Positions 53,695 to 63,840 of a stretch of DNA of 64,000 nt are shown piece by piece (position 1 is the stretch's first letter; each line of letters starts with the position of its first letter). A model generated the notes under the pieces. That model was not told the origin of the DNA, did not search any database, and was given only the letters and a program-made list of their open reading frames with translations. The stretch is from Spirochaetia bacterium (GTDB lineage: Bacteria > Spirochaetota > UBA4802 > UBA5550): the NCBI GenBank assembly GCA_009885955.1, contig VFJS01000002.1, positions 274,178-338,177 of the forward strand, written 5' to 3'. The position numbers were made by a program, and so were the translations under genes.

Positions 53695-55494
53695 TTACTT
53701 AACAGGCATGCCCTGTAACATATCAGCAAGACCCGAACTCCTGCTCATGGGGTTATCAACCATCTGTCCCACGAGATCCTCCAGGCCCCATATCTCAGCC
53801 CTTTTTCTTGCCCTGGTCACAGCCGTAAAAAGGAGCTCGCGGCTGAGAACAGGCGACATCCGGTCCGGAAGGATGATCAGAATTTCATCGAATTCCGAGC
53901 CCTGGCTTTTATGTACAGTCATGGCGTATGCCGGTTCATGGTCAGGGAGTTTCGCCGGCATGAATCCATGAAGAACACCCTCCCCTCCGCCATGGGCATG
54001 GAAGTAGGCCCTCAGCCTGCCGTCCTCATGGATCCCCTTCCATGCCATCCCGGTATCGCCGTTGAAGAGCTTCAGGTCATATCGGTTTTTATTGATGATG
54101 ACAGGACGTCCCTGGTACCATCCTCTCCTCTCCCCTGTCCATCCAGAGGCATGGAGAACATCTTCGGCAAAATCATTCAGATATTCAGTCCCGGAAAACC
54201 CCTTCCTCACCGGGCTCAGGACTCTGAAACCTGAAAAAATTTCAAGGCCCCGGTCAGGGCTGCCGGCCTTGAAGTGCCTGGTGTACCTGTCAAGGATGAT
54301 TTCTTTGAGTTCAGGCATCATCCTTTGCATGGATTTCACCGGCCTGAAAATCAGATCATCATATCTTCCCGAGGTGAGGATTTCAACAGCCCTTTTCCGA
54401 TTCCCCTCGCGAACCGCTCTGCTGAAACGGCCTATTCCGCTCTCCTTTCCGAAACGCCAGTTTTTATCCAGGAACGTGATGTGCCCCGGGACGGATTTCC
54501 GTCCCGGTCCGGAACCGCATATATCGGCAAATACCGCTCCGCTCTCTATTGATGAAAGCTGGTCCCTGTCGCCAAGCAGGATTATCCTGGAATCAGGGCG
54601 CGCGGCCTGGAAAAATTTAGACATGAGAGGAAGGTCTATCATGGATGACTCGTCAATAATGAAGGCGTCATGGGGAAGGGGGTTTGATGAATCATGCCGG
54701 AAAAAATTCGACATGTACACAGGTTCCATGAGCCTGTGGAGCGTGCCTGCATCAACAGGGATGGAGGATCTGATATGTTCCGGGATATCCATTGAACTTA
54801 GGGAGTTCATGATGGAATCCTTCAGCCTTGCCGCAGCCTTGCCCGTGGGGGCTGCCAGGGCAACCTGTATTTTCCTGCCCCGGGACACTGCCTGTTCCAT
54901 GATGAGTGTGAGTATCCATGCAGCAGCCCTTGTCTTTCCGGTTCCTGGGCCGCCTGATATGACATAAAATTTCTTCTGCAGCGCGTTGAAGACAGCCTCT
55001 CTCTGCCTGTCAGGTTCCCCGGTTCCATATCCGGGAAAATAGTGTTTGATCCTGCTGTCCAGCCAATCCATATCGATATTGCCATGGGGGCCGAGCCTTG
55101 AGAGAATATTCCCGGCAAGGGAATGTTCATACTCCCAGTACCGGTGGAGATAGAGCCTCCCGTTGTCATCGAGTATGAGGGGTTTAAACTCGCCGGGCTT
55201 TCCGGTTACCCCCGAAGTTAGGAGTTCATGGATCAATGTACCGTATTCCGGCACTTCGATATCATCATCTATGGAAACAGGTTCATCAAGAATCCCGGAA
55301 AGGCGCCTTCCTGCTATTGCATGTACATTAAGGCACACGTCCCCCTTCTGCGTGAAATAACCGGCCAGGGCCGAAGCAATGGCTACTGCATGGCTCTCCC
55401 CATCCGATAGTGAAAACATGAGCCTGGCAAAGCTGAGATCCATCGCGCTGAAAGCCAGACTGTCAAAAATCCTGTTCAGATCTCCGGTCCCCAT
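53695..55494 (-). CDS. recD: Exodeoxyribonuclease V subunit alpha (RecD)
   Basis: A 599-residue 5'-3' helicase subunit of RecBCD. Walker A is VISGGPGTGKTRAA, motif Ia APTGKAAARLKDS, motif II FIIDESSMIDLPL, and motif V/VI AMTVHKSQGSEFDEI with FTAVTRARKRAEIWG. N-terminal ~120 residues give the RecB-contact part. Length is near E. coli RecD (608). It is the last gene of recC-recB-recD, beginning two bases after recB ends with GGAGG in the recB tail. All helicase motifs are intact, so the full fast-unwinding enzyme is expected. Confidence 0.93.
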   Translation of the reverse strand: MGTGDLNRIFDSLAFSAMDLSFARLMFSLSDGESHAVAIASALAGYFTQKGDVCLNVHAIAGRRLSGILDEPVSIDDDIEVPEYGTLIHELLTSGVTGKPGEFKPLILDDNGRLYLHRYWEYEHSLAGNILSRLGPHGNIDMDWLDSRIKHYFPGYGTGEPDRQREAVFNALQKKFYVISGGPGTGKTRAAAWILTLIMEQAVSRGRKIQVALAAPTGKAAARLKDSIMNSLSSMDIPEHIRSSIPVDAGTLHRLMEPVYMSNFFRHDSSNPLPHDAFIIDESSMIDLPLMSKFFQAARPDSRIILLGDRDQLSSIESGAVFADICGSGPGRKSVPGHITFLDKNWRFGKESGIGRFSRAVREGNRKRAVEILTSGRYDDLIFRPVKSMQRMMPELKEIILDRYTRHFKAGSPDRGLEIFSGFRVLSPVRKGFSGTEYLNDFAEDVLHASGWTGERRGWYQGRPVIINKNRYDLKLFNGDTGMAWKGIHEDGRLRAYFHAHGGGEGVLHGFMPAKLPDHEPAYAMTVHKSQGSEFDEILIILPDRMSPVLSRELLFTAVTRARKRAEIWGLEDLVGQMVDNPMSRSSGLADMLQGMPVK

Positions 55495-55497
55495 GGA

Positions 55498-58400
55498 TCA
55501 ATCACCTCCGCCGTTCAGGTACTGCAGGAGCATCTCCACCTTATCTTTCCCTGGCCTGTCCCTGAAAATTCCGTGTCCCGGACCCCTGTCCGGGCTTATG
55601 CCCCGGATAAAAATATAGTAGACACCACCGAAGTGGGTTTCATAGTCGTACCCCGGCAGCCTGAGCGCAAGGTACCGGTGAAGCGCCGCAGTATAAAAAT
55701 AGTACTGGATGATATAATAGCCGGTCATCATCTCCTTGAGAACTCCCTGCTCTCCGAAATCGTCAATTGAACTGCCGAGCCTGTTTGATTTCCAGTCCAC
55801 AATATAATATTTCCCGCCATGGATGAAGACAAGATCAATAAATCCGTGCATGAAACCCCTGGTCTCCCTGAAATTGAGCCTGTCAAGGTATGATGAAAAC
55901 TCTCCGGCAAGGCCCCCTGAAATAATTTCCCTGAATACCTTTACCAGGCCTTCCCTCGTAACAGGCCCCACGGGAAAATAAAATTCCAGCTCGCTCAGCC
56001 TTTCGCCCCTTCTGATATTCCCGAGCCTGAGATCCGGGAGGGCGTCATCGAGCCCGGCATTGAGCACGTTCCGTACCATGGCGCAGAGTACATCCCTCCA
56101 CCTCTCCTCAAATCCGTACTTCACGATTTTTTCTGCTACCAGGGCTTCAAGTGCGCCTTCTTTTTTATCCGCAAAATCAGCAGCTTCAAATATTTCATGG
56201 ATGAGGCTTCCCGATACTGTTCCGCCTGGAAAGGATAGAATCCCGGCATCGAAGACATCTGAATTGACTGAATCCCCTGTTCCGTGCTCCCCCAGCTGAT
56301 CGTGATGCGCTCCATGATCAATCCCGGCAGTGATGGAGGAATAGCTCGACAGTCCCCATGCCCGGTCAATGGCCCCGGTAAATTTTCTGCATCCCGAAGC
56401 CTGGCCGGCTCCATTCCCGCCGGGAGTGAATGGGGAAGTTGCCGTCTTATCAATATCATCAATTAATCGTATATCAATGACGCCCTGTGATGCCGTTGTT
56501 ATTTTCCCAAGGTCGCGCAGCATGTTGTCGACTCCAAGATTTTCCCAATGAAATTTCAGGCCCGATATCACGTCCTCACCGTCAAGGCCTGCCGGCCTGT
56601 GCATGAGATAGGAGAGGGCCGAAGTTCCGGAATCGTTGACCATCCCATGATAGAGGTAACAGCGGTGCCTTGCCCTGGTTAGCCCGACATACAGCAGCCT
56701 GATATTCTCGGCAAGTTCCTCCTTCCCGGCATTCATCAGATTTTCTTTGTCCCCTGAGCCGAGATCAAGGACAGGGGCCCAGCCATTTTTTTTATCATGA
56801 AATTCAAGGAAAAAGGGGATCCTCCTGTTTCTGAAATCCCTTTCATCTATCTCCGAACCCTCCCACATGAACGGGCAGAATACAATGGGGAAGTCGAGGC
56901 CCTTGCTGCGGTGTATGGTCACTATCTTTACCGCCGTTTCATCGGACTCAAGCCGTATCTGGTTCTCGGCGGAACTATCCTCAATGATTTTTTCAGAGAG
57001 CCACGCGATAAGGGCCTCATGACCCAGGGCATGATCGTCCTCGGCCTTCTGTATGATCTCTGCGCAGTGAAGGATGTTTGTTATCCTCCTCTCGCCGTCG
57101 CGGTACTGCATCATCCTGCTCCTGGCCTTTTCCTTTATGAGTATGCTGCTGAGCATGGTGATGAAATTATGCCTGCCCCAGAGCTCCCGGTAATAGGAGA
57201 AAAGCGCGGCAGTCTCATCCCACCGGGCCTCATCCTCCATTTCCCTGAGGAGGCTTCCGATTGAACGGCCGAAGACATCGGTTACCAGTGCAGCCTTGAC
57301 GAGCATTTCATTTTCCGGTCCGGCAACGGCAGACATGACATCAAGAATATCCCCGGCCTCATCAGTCTGGAATACGCTTTCCGAACCGTAAAGGACAGCG
57401 GGGATTCCCTGGACGCCCAGCCTGTCCCGGACCTTCAGGGCCTGGGTTTTTTTTCTCACAAGCACAGCCATGTGCCCGGGGGCAACAGGAACGCCTGAGA
57501 TGTGCGCCTTTCCTTTTTTCCCCATGTCCACCAGCCTGGAGATCTCTGCGGCCACGGACTCAGAAGCCAGCTCCTCAGCCCTCCACTTGGAAATTCTTTT
57601 TTTACTTTCAACCCCGTAGTGGCTCTTCCCGATAAAACAGAGGGTAAAGGGCGCTGATTCATCTTCTGGAAGCACCAGCTTCTGTTCACCTTTCCCGGGC
57701 CCGTGGATTGCCGGTGTGAAGCCGATTTTTTCATAGACGAAGGGATTCGTTACGCCTGAAAAAATTGTATTCACCGCATGTATCAGGCCGGGATCAGACC
57801 GCCAGTTTGCCTTCAGGGTATAGATGTTCCCCATGTCCTCGAGAGCTTTCATATACGCGAAGATATCCCCTCCCCTGAACCTGTAGATTGCCTGCTTCGG
57901 ATCGCCGATGAGAAAGAGGATTGAATCATCATGCCTGAATATGGTGGAAAATATGCTGAACTGCACCGGGTCCGTATCCTGGAATTCATCAACGAGGGCG
58001 GCCCTGTATCTTTTTCTCACCGCCCGCGCAAGCGGCGATTCCGGGTCCCTGGACAGGGCATTGTCCATGTCGCTGAGTATGTCCCTGTAGGACCTTGTAT
58101 TCCGGGCCCTGTTTCTCTCTGCCCACTCCTTTTCGCCGAATTCCATGAGTTCAATGAGGAGCCCCTTGAAATATTCGTCCAGGATGATGATAAAACCGTT
58201 CAGCTCAGCAAGAAAATCCCCGCAGAGCTGAAAAAAGCTGTGCTGCGGAAAAGCGCGCCCCTTCTTAACTGCCTCTTCAATATAACTGCCTGTGAACTTG
58301 ACAAGGGATTTAGGCGCATCCAGGAGAGATGTTTCATTGACATAGGTATCAGCTTCGAAAAAGTAGATAGATATGTTCCCCTGCTTGTATTTAGTCCTGT

Positions 58401-59136
58401 TAAGTGAATCTCCCGATGAATTAAATATTTCCGACAGTTCTTCCCGGGAATTTTTCCATGCATGCCCCAGTGCTTTAAACATCGATGTAACAGTTTTTTC
58501 CCGCTCATCTATATCAACCGGCCCGGGGTCCGGGATCACCCTGAATCCCGGCTTGTTGGCCCGTATGCCCAGGAGCCCTGCAAAATACCCGGGCGTGCAG
58601 CCCTTCTTCATGAGATGCTGTATCACAAGTTCCGGCAGCCCGGGGATATGCATCCTCCAGAAATCCTCGGCAATTTCCAGTGTGAGCCCGCTCTGGTCCG
58701 GGACCAGATCAGTGCCGAACATCTGCATGCTTTCAAAGGCATTTTCCAGAAGCATTCGCTGGCAGAAGCCGTGAATGGTGGAAATCGATGCCATATCGAA
58801 ATTTCGTATTGAATCTTCCACGATCAGGAGCGCAAGCGGGTCACCGCTGAACTTCTCAGCCAGATCCCGGTACACTTCATTCTCTTTTGAATAGCTGCCG
58901 GCCCCTTTCATGACGCCGGAAGTTTCGGAAAGGAGCCTCCGTATCCTCTCCCGCAACTCCCCTGTTGCAGCCACGGTAAAGGAGACAACCAGTATCTCCT
59001 CGGCTTTATATCCCTTTTCCAGTACCAGGCGGAGAAAGAGCCCGGCGATGGCATGAGTTTTCCCGGTGCCTGCGCTCGCCTCGATAATGTTTGATCCTTC
59101 AAGGGGGCACCGGAGTATGCTGAAATCCTTTATCAT
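55498..59136 (-). CDS. recB: Exodeoxyribonuclease V subunit beta (RecB)
   Basis: A 1212-residue UvrD-like 3'-5' helicase with a C-terminal nuclease. Helicase: EASAGTGKTHAIAGLFLRL, FVSFTVAATGELRERIR (here VVSFTVAATGELRERIR), ALVDEFQDTDPVQFSIF, LIGDPKQAIYRFRGGD, TIHRSKGLDFPIVF and LLYVGLTRARHRCYL. Nuclease: GFIDLVF and IVDWKSNRLG give the Asp and Asp-x-Lys metal residues, the only nuclease site of RecBCD. Length is slightly above E. coli RecB (1180). The ATG lies one base past the recC stop. It repairs double-strand breaks and degrades linear foreign DNA. Confidence 0.95.
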   Translation of the reverse strand: MIKDFSILRCPLEGSNIIEASAGTGKTHAIAGLFLRLVLEKGYKAEEILVVSFTVAATGELRERIRRLLSETSGVMKGAGSYSKENEVYRDLAEKFSGDPLALLIVEDSIRNFDMASISTIHGFCQRMLLENAFESMQMFGTDLVPDQSGLTLEIAEDFWRMHIPGLPELVIQHLMKKGCTPGYFAGLLGIRANKPGFRVIPDPGPVDIDEREKTVTSMFKALGHAWKNSREELSEIFNSSGDSLNRTKYKQGNISIYFFEADTYVNETSLLDAPKSLVKFTGSYIEEAVKKGRAFPQHSFFQLCGDFLAELNGFIIILDEYFKGLLIELMEFGEKEWAERNRARNTRSYRDILSDMDNALSRDPESPLARAVRKRYRAALVDEFQDTDPVQFSIFSTIFRHDDSILFLIGDPKQAIYRFRGGDIFAYMKALEDMGNIYTLKANWRSDPGLIHAVNTIFSGVTNPFVYEKIGFTPAIHGPGKGEQKLVLPEDESAPFTLCFIGKSHYGVESKKRISKWRAEELASESVAAEISRLVDMGKKGKAHISGVPVAPGHMAVLVRKKTQALKVRDRLGVQGIPAVLYGSESVFQTDEAGDILDVMSAVAGPENEMLVKAALVTDVFGRSIGSLLREMEDEARWDETAALFSYYRELWGRHNFITMLSSILIKEKARSRMMQYRDGERRITNILHCAEIIQKAEDDHALGHEALIAWLSEKIIEDSSAENQIRLESDETAVKIVTIHRSKGLDFPIVFCPFMWEGSEIDERDFRNRRIPFFLEFHDKKNGWAPVLDLGSGDKENLMNAGKEELAENIRLLYVGLTRARHRCYLYHGMVNDSGTSALSYLMHRPAGLDGEDVISGLKFHWENLGVDNMLRDLGKITTASQGVIDIRLIDDIDKTATSPFTPGGNGAGQASGCRKFTGAIDRAWGLSSYSSITAGIDHGAHHDQLGEHGTGDSVNSDVFDAGILSFPGGTVSGSLIHEIFEAADFADKKEGALEALVAEKIVKYGFEERWRDVLCAMVRNVLNAGLDDALPDLRLGNIRRGERLSELEFYFPVGPVTREGLVKVFREIISGGLAGEFSSYLDRLNFRETRGFMHGFIDLVFIHGGKYYIVDWKSNRLGSSIDDFGEQGVLKEMMTGYYIIQYYFYTAALHRYLALRLPGYDYETHFGGVYYIFIRGISPDRGPGHGIFRDRPGKDKVEMLLQYLNGGGD

Positions 59137-59137
59137 A

Positions 59138-62100
59138 TCAATTCGCCGATTTCACCTGGTTCAGGATCATGGGTTCGTAGACCCTGACCGCGGTCTCCAT
59201 GAATTCCCGGCTTTCATGGGGGATGGAATTCCTGTAGCAGCGGTAATTGTAGATGTCATCGTATTCGCCGTCCATGAAATTCCGGCCAAGCCATGCCCCC
59301 GAACATTTTTCCATGACATATATGCGATCATTCCCCTGGTACTTTTCCGCATAACAGTAGGATGTCTCTGGAAAAAAGGGGACCAGTTCCCGGCATCCCC
59401 TTTTGTAGATTGAAACAAGACCTTCAAGAAATTCCATGGAATCACGGGTGCAGGGCATGGAATAGGTATCCTCATTTGAAATGAAAAGGCTTTCAGCAGG
59501 GATCCCGCGGGCCGATGCCGATGACTCCTGTACCGCATTAAGGAGAAGGTGAAGGATCCAGGCATGGAGCCTGTCCCTTGCCTTTGTTTTCGAAGGTCTG
59601 TATACAATGTGACGGTTCTCCCAGATATTGGCGACCCTCCCCCTGATGACTGCAGAGGTTAGTGCCAGGTCAACGTCAATGTCGTCAAGCCTGTTCCCGG
59701 CTATATTTTTCTTAACCCTGGATGAAAATATTTCCGCCTCCCGTGCCGCACCCCGGTAAACAGCATCGCCGGCTCTTCCATGGGGAAGGCTGCCGGTGGC
59801 TTTCAGAATATCAAGGTAATTGCCGGCAGGCCTGCCGTTGATGATGCTGTCGGATATTCTGCTTTTAATAAAAAAACTCTCCAGGCCGGAAAGCTCAAAG
59901 GGCTCCCTCTCATCCCAGGCGTCCGGTTTATTCCCGAGCCTGATTTTACACACATTGGCAATGAGATACCTTGCCGGATTGCTGAAAAAATTCAGAAGCT
60001 GTTCGACGGATATCTCCGGTGTGAGGTCTTCTCCACCGGGAAGTATTCCGGTAAAATCCCTTGTCGTACGCCTGCTGCTGTTCACCAGGCCGGCAGCACT
60101 GCAGTTTTCCTCTGAATAGCTGTAAAATGTATCCGCGCCGGTGAAATATTTTCTGCTGAAAGCCTGCAGAGGATGATGAATGACAATATGGTCCCTCGCG
60201 CGCAATCCGCCGGAATCAATGGACTCTTCGATGTAATCAGCCAGTTCATCAACCACCGGGGACGGCGGCATACGACTGTTGTCATAGGCGCTCTGCCCGG
60301 TGTAGCTTATGAAGAGCTTATCCCTTGCCGAGATAAGGGTCTCCAGGAAGAAGTACCTGTCCTCGTTTCTATAGGACCTGTCGCCCGGCTTTTTTTCTGC
60401 AGCCATGAGGTCAAAGGCAAGCTCCCTGTCTCTCCTGGGGAATACCCCCTCATTCAGGCCTGTCATGCAGATGACCCTGAAGGGTATTGACCGGAGCGGT
60501 TTCATTGATGTAATGGTCACGGCCCCGGTGAAAAACCTGCCGTGTTCGCCATGGTCCATGAGCCCCCTCTGTATCCATATTTTCATTACATCCAGGGTTA
60601 CTTTTCCGGCATAGGCTGATGCGTCTCCGGTTTTTCCGATTCCATCCATGACAGATGAGAGCAGCAGAAAATCTTTTTCCGAATTGCCGTCCGGGGCGAA
60701 CATCCCGCGGCATATGCCGTTCAGCCGGTCCATCCATTCAAGGAGTGTTCCCGGCGCGGAAAGGGCATCGGCATGCCCTGCCAGTTTTCTGAAAAAATCA
60801 ATGAACCTGCCAAGAACCCTGGTGCCGGGCCCTTCAATATCGTCATAGGGGAGAATCCCGTTAAAAAACCTCTCACCGCCGCCCTGCATTGCAACTCCCA
60901 GGACAAGCCTGGCAAAGGCGGACTCCCAGGTATTTTCATCTTCTATAGGGAGTCCGAGTTTCTCCTTGCTCTTCCCATCATACCCCCACCTGATATTCGT
61001 CTCCCTCACCCATTTGCTCACAAGGGGCATGTCTGAAGGCGACAGGTCAAAAGCCCTCATGACATCGGGACATTCCAGGATTTTTATAACCGATCCCGTC
61101 CTGAACCTCTTCTCTGAAATATCCAGGATCGATAAAAAAGCATCGATGATCCCCCCGCGCCCTCCGGCCCTCCGGCCTGTAATGGAAAAGGGGATCTTCA
61201 TCCGTTCATCCTCGCAGGCGGTGAAGACCGATTCGACATAGGGGGCATAGGCTTCAAGGTCGGGGCAGATGACCGCTATGTCGCCGGGTTTCATGGACGG
61301 GTCCCTGTTAAAGAGATCGATGAGGAACTCCCTCAGTACTTCAACCTCCCTCAGGGGATTATGGCAGGAGTGTATCCTGATTGAATCATCTGCCACAAGA
61401 GACTCTCCGGTCATGGCGATCCTGTCCCCATCCTCCCCGCCTGCCTTTCCCCTCTCCCTCAGGTTCAGTATGTCGCCCTGGACAATATGAAGCAGGCAGC
61501 CGCTGCCGGGTTCATGAAATAACAATTCCTGTTCCCAGTCGCCCTCCATGACAAGGTTGAAGAACTCCTTTCCTGTTTTCCCGAGGGAGGAAAGGAGGCT
61601 GTTGCCCCGGTACAGGTGGAGTGCATCCCGGTCAGCGGCTTTCCCTTTCCGCTTCCGCATGGCCCCGGTTATCTCCCTGTCGGACCTGATATCAAACCAG
61701 TATTCGCTGCTCGGGCTGACGAGGAACATGTTCACATCTATAACTGATGACAGGGCGAGGATCGTATCGATGTGAAACGGCGGCAGGCTCGATATTCCGA
61801 AGAGAGATATCCTGGGCGGCAAACCCCCGGTGATGCCGGCCCCGCCCCCTGAGAGAATTTCAACAAACCTTTTTTTCAGCGCAGGGGGGTGGCTGTTTTT
61901 TCTATCACCGGCGATCCTGTCCCATAGTACCTGCTGCCAGTCTCCTTTTCCGCCGGTATCCCATTTCAAAATCATTTCAGGCCTGTAGGTCAGGTACTGG
62001 TCGAAAAGCTCGGCGAGCACCAGGGAGAGCTGGTACTCTTTTTTTCCACTCCTGTTCATGGAGAGATATTTTTTTATAATTTCAAAACCCGGCCTGTCCA

Positions 62101-62410
62101 TGTATTCAGGGAGAAGCCCCATGAGCTTCCAGGACATTACATCGGCATCGATAAACCTGGAATCAGCAGTACCACAGCCTGTCAATTCAAACATGCCCTG
62201 GATAAAGGAATTGGGGAGAATAAACCTGCCGTTTCCCCATATGCCGAGCTCCCCTGCCAGCTCAAGGGAAAGCCACCTGGCCATCGGTATGTTCTGAACA
62301 ATTATCACTTCACCGTCCATGGGCGAAGGGAGGGGGCTCCTGACAACTGACGCCAGTTCCCGGGCAAGAGCTTCCAGCCTGTTGCTTAAAAATATTTTTA
62401 CACCGCTCAT
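59138..62410 (-). CDS. recC: Exodeoxyribonuclease V subunit gamma (RecC)
   Basis: A 1090-residue inactivated helicase-like subunit that recognises Chi in the leaving 3' strand. Recognisable blocks: IVQNIPMARWLSLELAGELG near the start, IRIHSCHNPLREVEVLREFL, and VICMTGLNEGVFPRRDRELAFDLM, all typical of RecC. Nuclease-like C-terminal domain lacks metal residues. First gene of the operon; AGGATGCC before the ATG. Upstream is a divergent small gene behind a perfect palindrome. Length is similar to E. coli RecC (1122). Chi of this organism is unknown. Confidence 0.93.
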   Translation of the reverse strand: MSGVKIFLSNRLEALARELASVVRSPLPSPMDGEVIIVQNIPMARWLSLELAGELGIWGNGRFILPNSFIQGMFELTGCGTADSRFIDADVMSWKLMGLLPEYMDRPGFEIIKKYLSMNRSGKKEYQLSLVLAELFDQYLTYRPEMILKWDTGGKGDWQQVLWDRIAGDRKNSHPPALKKRFVEILSGGGAGITGGLPPRISLFGISSLPPFHIDTILALSSVIDVNMFLVSPSSEYWFDIRSDREITGAMRKRKGKAADRDALHLYRGNSLLSSLGKTGKEFFNLVMEGDWEQELLFHEPGSGCLLHIVQGDILNLRERGKAGGEDGDRIAMTGESLVADDSIRIHSCHNPLREVEVLREFLIDLFNRDPSMKPGDIAVICPDLEAYAPYVESVFTACEDERMKIPFSITGRRAGGRGGIIDAFLSILDISEKRFRTGSVIKILECPDVMRAFDLSPSDMPLVSKWVRETNIRWGYDGKSKEKLGLPIEDENTWESAFARLVLGVAMQGGGERFFNGILPYDDIEGPGTRVLGRFIDFFRKLAGHADALSAPGTLLEWMDRLNGICRGMFAPDGNSEKDFLLLSSVMDGIGKTGDASAYAGKVTLDVMKIWIQRGLMDHGEHGRFFTGAVTITSMKPLRSIPFRVICMTGLNEGVFPRRDRELAFDLMAAEKKPGDRSYRNEDRYFFLETLISARDKLFISYTGQSAYDNSRMPPSPVVDELADYIEESIDSGGLRARDHIVIHHPLQAFSRKYFTGADTFYSYSEENCSAAGLVNSSRRTTRDFTGILPGGEDLTPEISVEQLLNFFSNPARYLIANVCKIRLGNKPDAWDEREPFELSGLESFFIKSRISDSIINGRPAGNYLDILKATGSLPHGRAGDAVYRGAAREAEIFSSRVKKNIAGNRLDDIDVDLALTSAVIRGRVANIWENRHIVYRPSKTKARDRLHAWILHLLLNAVQESSASARGIPAESLFISNEDTYSMPCTRDSMEFLEGLVSIYKRGCRELVPFFPETSYCYAEKYQGNDRIYVMEKCSGAWLGRNFMDGEYDDIYNYRCYRNSIPHESREFMETAVRVYEPMILNQVKSAN

Positions 62411-62517
62411 GGCATCCTATCAGAAAAGAATTTTCCTGTATAATCATCGTCATATGAACAGTGTCAAGAATTTAATAGGAGCAGCGGTTAAAGTTTTTTT
62501 GTTGACACAACCTCGAT

Positions 62518-62542
62518 GCATATGCATGATACATGCATATGC
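62518..62542. promoter_or_regulatory. Perfect 11-bp palindrome in recC divergent region
   Basis: Arms gcatatgcatg (62518-62528) and catgcatatgc (62532-62542) are exact inverted copies around ata. It is preceded by ttgaca (62502-62507), and spans the possible start codons of the small plus-strand gene. A site for a dimeric repressor acting on that gene and perhaps on recC (start at 62410) is the likely reading. A hairpin in the small gene's mRNA is an alternative. Confidence 0.5.
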
Positions 62543-62757
62543 TCTGCAAAGACAAAATTTCAGGCAAATACAGCCTTGTTCATAAGTGGACAAAGAAAGT
62601 TCAGAAATACCCCTATATTGAAATTCTGAAAGTGCAGGCTCTCAGGGAAATTGCCAGGTGCGCCAGGTGCGGGAAGGCAAGGATCACCATTGTAAACCTG
62701 TCATCTGCAAGCATCGACAAAAGCGTCTTCAGGGAGGAAAAGTGGGAGGACATGTGA
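62539..62757 (+). CDS. Small protein of unknown function, divergent to recC
   Basis: The 72-residue product (start ATG 62539; an ATG at 62533 is also possible) begins MLCKDKISGKYSLVHKW. It is basic in the first half and ends with CARCGKARITIVNLSSAS and an acidic tail. The CARC pair together with Cys3 could bind metal. No ribosome site is visible, and both ATGs lie inside the palindrome, so it may be leaderless. Unrecognised family. Composition and codon use look coding. Confidence 0.4.
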   Translation: MLCKDKISGKYSLVHKWTKKVQKYPYIEILKVQALREIARCARCGKARITIVNLSSASIDKSVFREEKWEDM

Positions 62758-62808
62758 CGCAGATTTCGGCCCGAAACCCGCGGTTCTGTTATACCATTTG
62801 AAAAAACA

Positions 62809-63351
62809 TCATCCCCGTGATATTAACATATTTATAAGTACCGCAACAAAATAAGCCCCGAAAATGAGAAAAAATGGGATAGTCAGCTTCATAATGAGAA
62901 ATTCACTTTTATTCATAATCCCTTCATTATATACTTTTTTCCCGAAATAATTATTTCTATAAAAGGCCGGGTTTCGGGATCTCATCAATATCCGGATAAA
63001 AAAATCGATTTTTACCATGACTGCGAATAAGGCAATCACCCCTGATGCTATCCATAACACCATGGCCGCGTCCACTACAGGCAGAATATCCAAAAAAAAT
63101 GAAGGGGTTATGATGAGATACCACAATCCAATGCCGGCAACAGGCATTGATACTGCTAATCTCAGGCGAAGCCTTTTGCCTTTCATCATGTTGATATTCA
63201 AAACATAAATAAGATACAATAAAATTGAAAGGATAAGTATTGAAAGTACGGGAAAAGCCGGATAATTAATAATGGACAAAGCAGGCGGCTGATCTAAAGT
63301 AAGGCCCTGATAAGGGAATGCAGTTGAGATGAAAAATAGCGTATCATACAT
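62809..63351 (-). CDS. Multipass membrane protein of unknown function
   Basis: The 180-residue product (ATG 63351, MYDTLFFIS; an in-frame start at 63390 adds 13 residues) has about five hydrophobic segments: VLSILILSILLYLIYVL, MPVAGIGLWYLIITPSFF, VVDAAMVLWIASGVIALFAVM, and a C-terminal LTIPFFLIFGAYFVAVLINML. No charged active-site pattern or family is recognised. The 5' end overlaps that of the divergent RAYT-like gene by about 23 bases, so one of the two starts may be wrong. AAAGA upstream is a weak ribosome site. Confidence 0.5.
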   Translation of the reverse strand: MYDTLFFISTAFPYQGLTLDQPPALSIINYPAFPVLSILILSILLYLIYVLNINMMKGKRLRLRLAVSMPVAGIGLWYLIITPSFFLDILPVVDAAMVLWIASGVIALFAVMVKIDFFIRILMRSRNPAFYRNNYFGKKVYNEGIMNKSEFLIMKLTIPFFLIFGAYFVAVLINMLISRG

Positions 63352-63787
63352 AATAATATCTTTTAAAGACGGGAAAACTATTTTCAGCAATACGAAATAT
63401 GCTGATATTGTAACCGGTGAATTGGGCAGGAGAAGTTCACAAACCGGCGAAATAGAACTCTTCTGCTATTGCCTTCTTCCCGGGGCGCTCCATATGTTAC
63501 TCAGCTTAACAGGATTAGATACCAGGTCAATAAAAAATTGGGCCCCGCTGTTCAAAAGCTCCATCACAAAAAGGATCCGGAGCATACACGGGACAGATTT
63601 TTTATGGGACAGGGGGTATCGCGAGGAAGTCATACACGACCAGGCTGGATTTCATGCAGCCATGGGCAGGATTCTGAACCTCCCTGAAACCGAGGGGCTT
63701 GCCGAATACTCCGACGATTACCGGTATGTCAGGTTCATTAAAATGCCGGTTTTCCCGAAAAAAAATATATTGAAAAATAAGGGGTAG
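63329..63787 (+). CDS. RAYT-like (Y1/HUH transposase family) protein lacking catalytic residues
   Basis: A 152-residue protein with the pattern of REP-associated tyrosine transposases: YIIISFKDGKTIFSNTKYA for the first strand and helix, FCYCLLPGALHMLLSL where the family has cxMPNHxHLL, then FLWDRGYREEVIHDQ and a C-terminal helix AAMGRILNLPETEGL matching YILNNPxxxGL. Two changes matter. The first His of the metal-binding His-x-His is Ala (ALH), and the catalytic Tyr of the YIxxNP helix appears to be Arg. It is therefore unlikely to cut DNA. It may be decayed or co-opted for DNA binding. A structured DNA element lies just downstream. Confidence 0.6.
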   Translation: MKNSVSYIIISFKDGKTIFSNTKYADIVTGELGRRSSQTGEIELFCYCLLPGALHMLLSLTGLDTRSIKNWAPLFKSSITKRIRSIHGTDFLWDRGYREEVIHDQAGFHAAMGRILNLPETEGLAEYSDDYRYVRFIKMPVFPKKNILKNKG

Positions 63788-63840
63788 AGTTATATTACTC
63801 AGATTTAGAATGAATTTTTTATCAGAAATAAGATAAAGAG

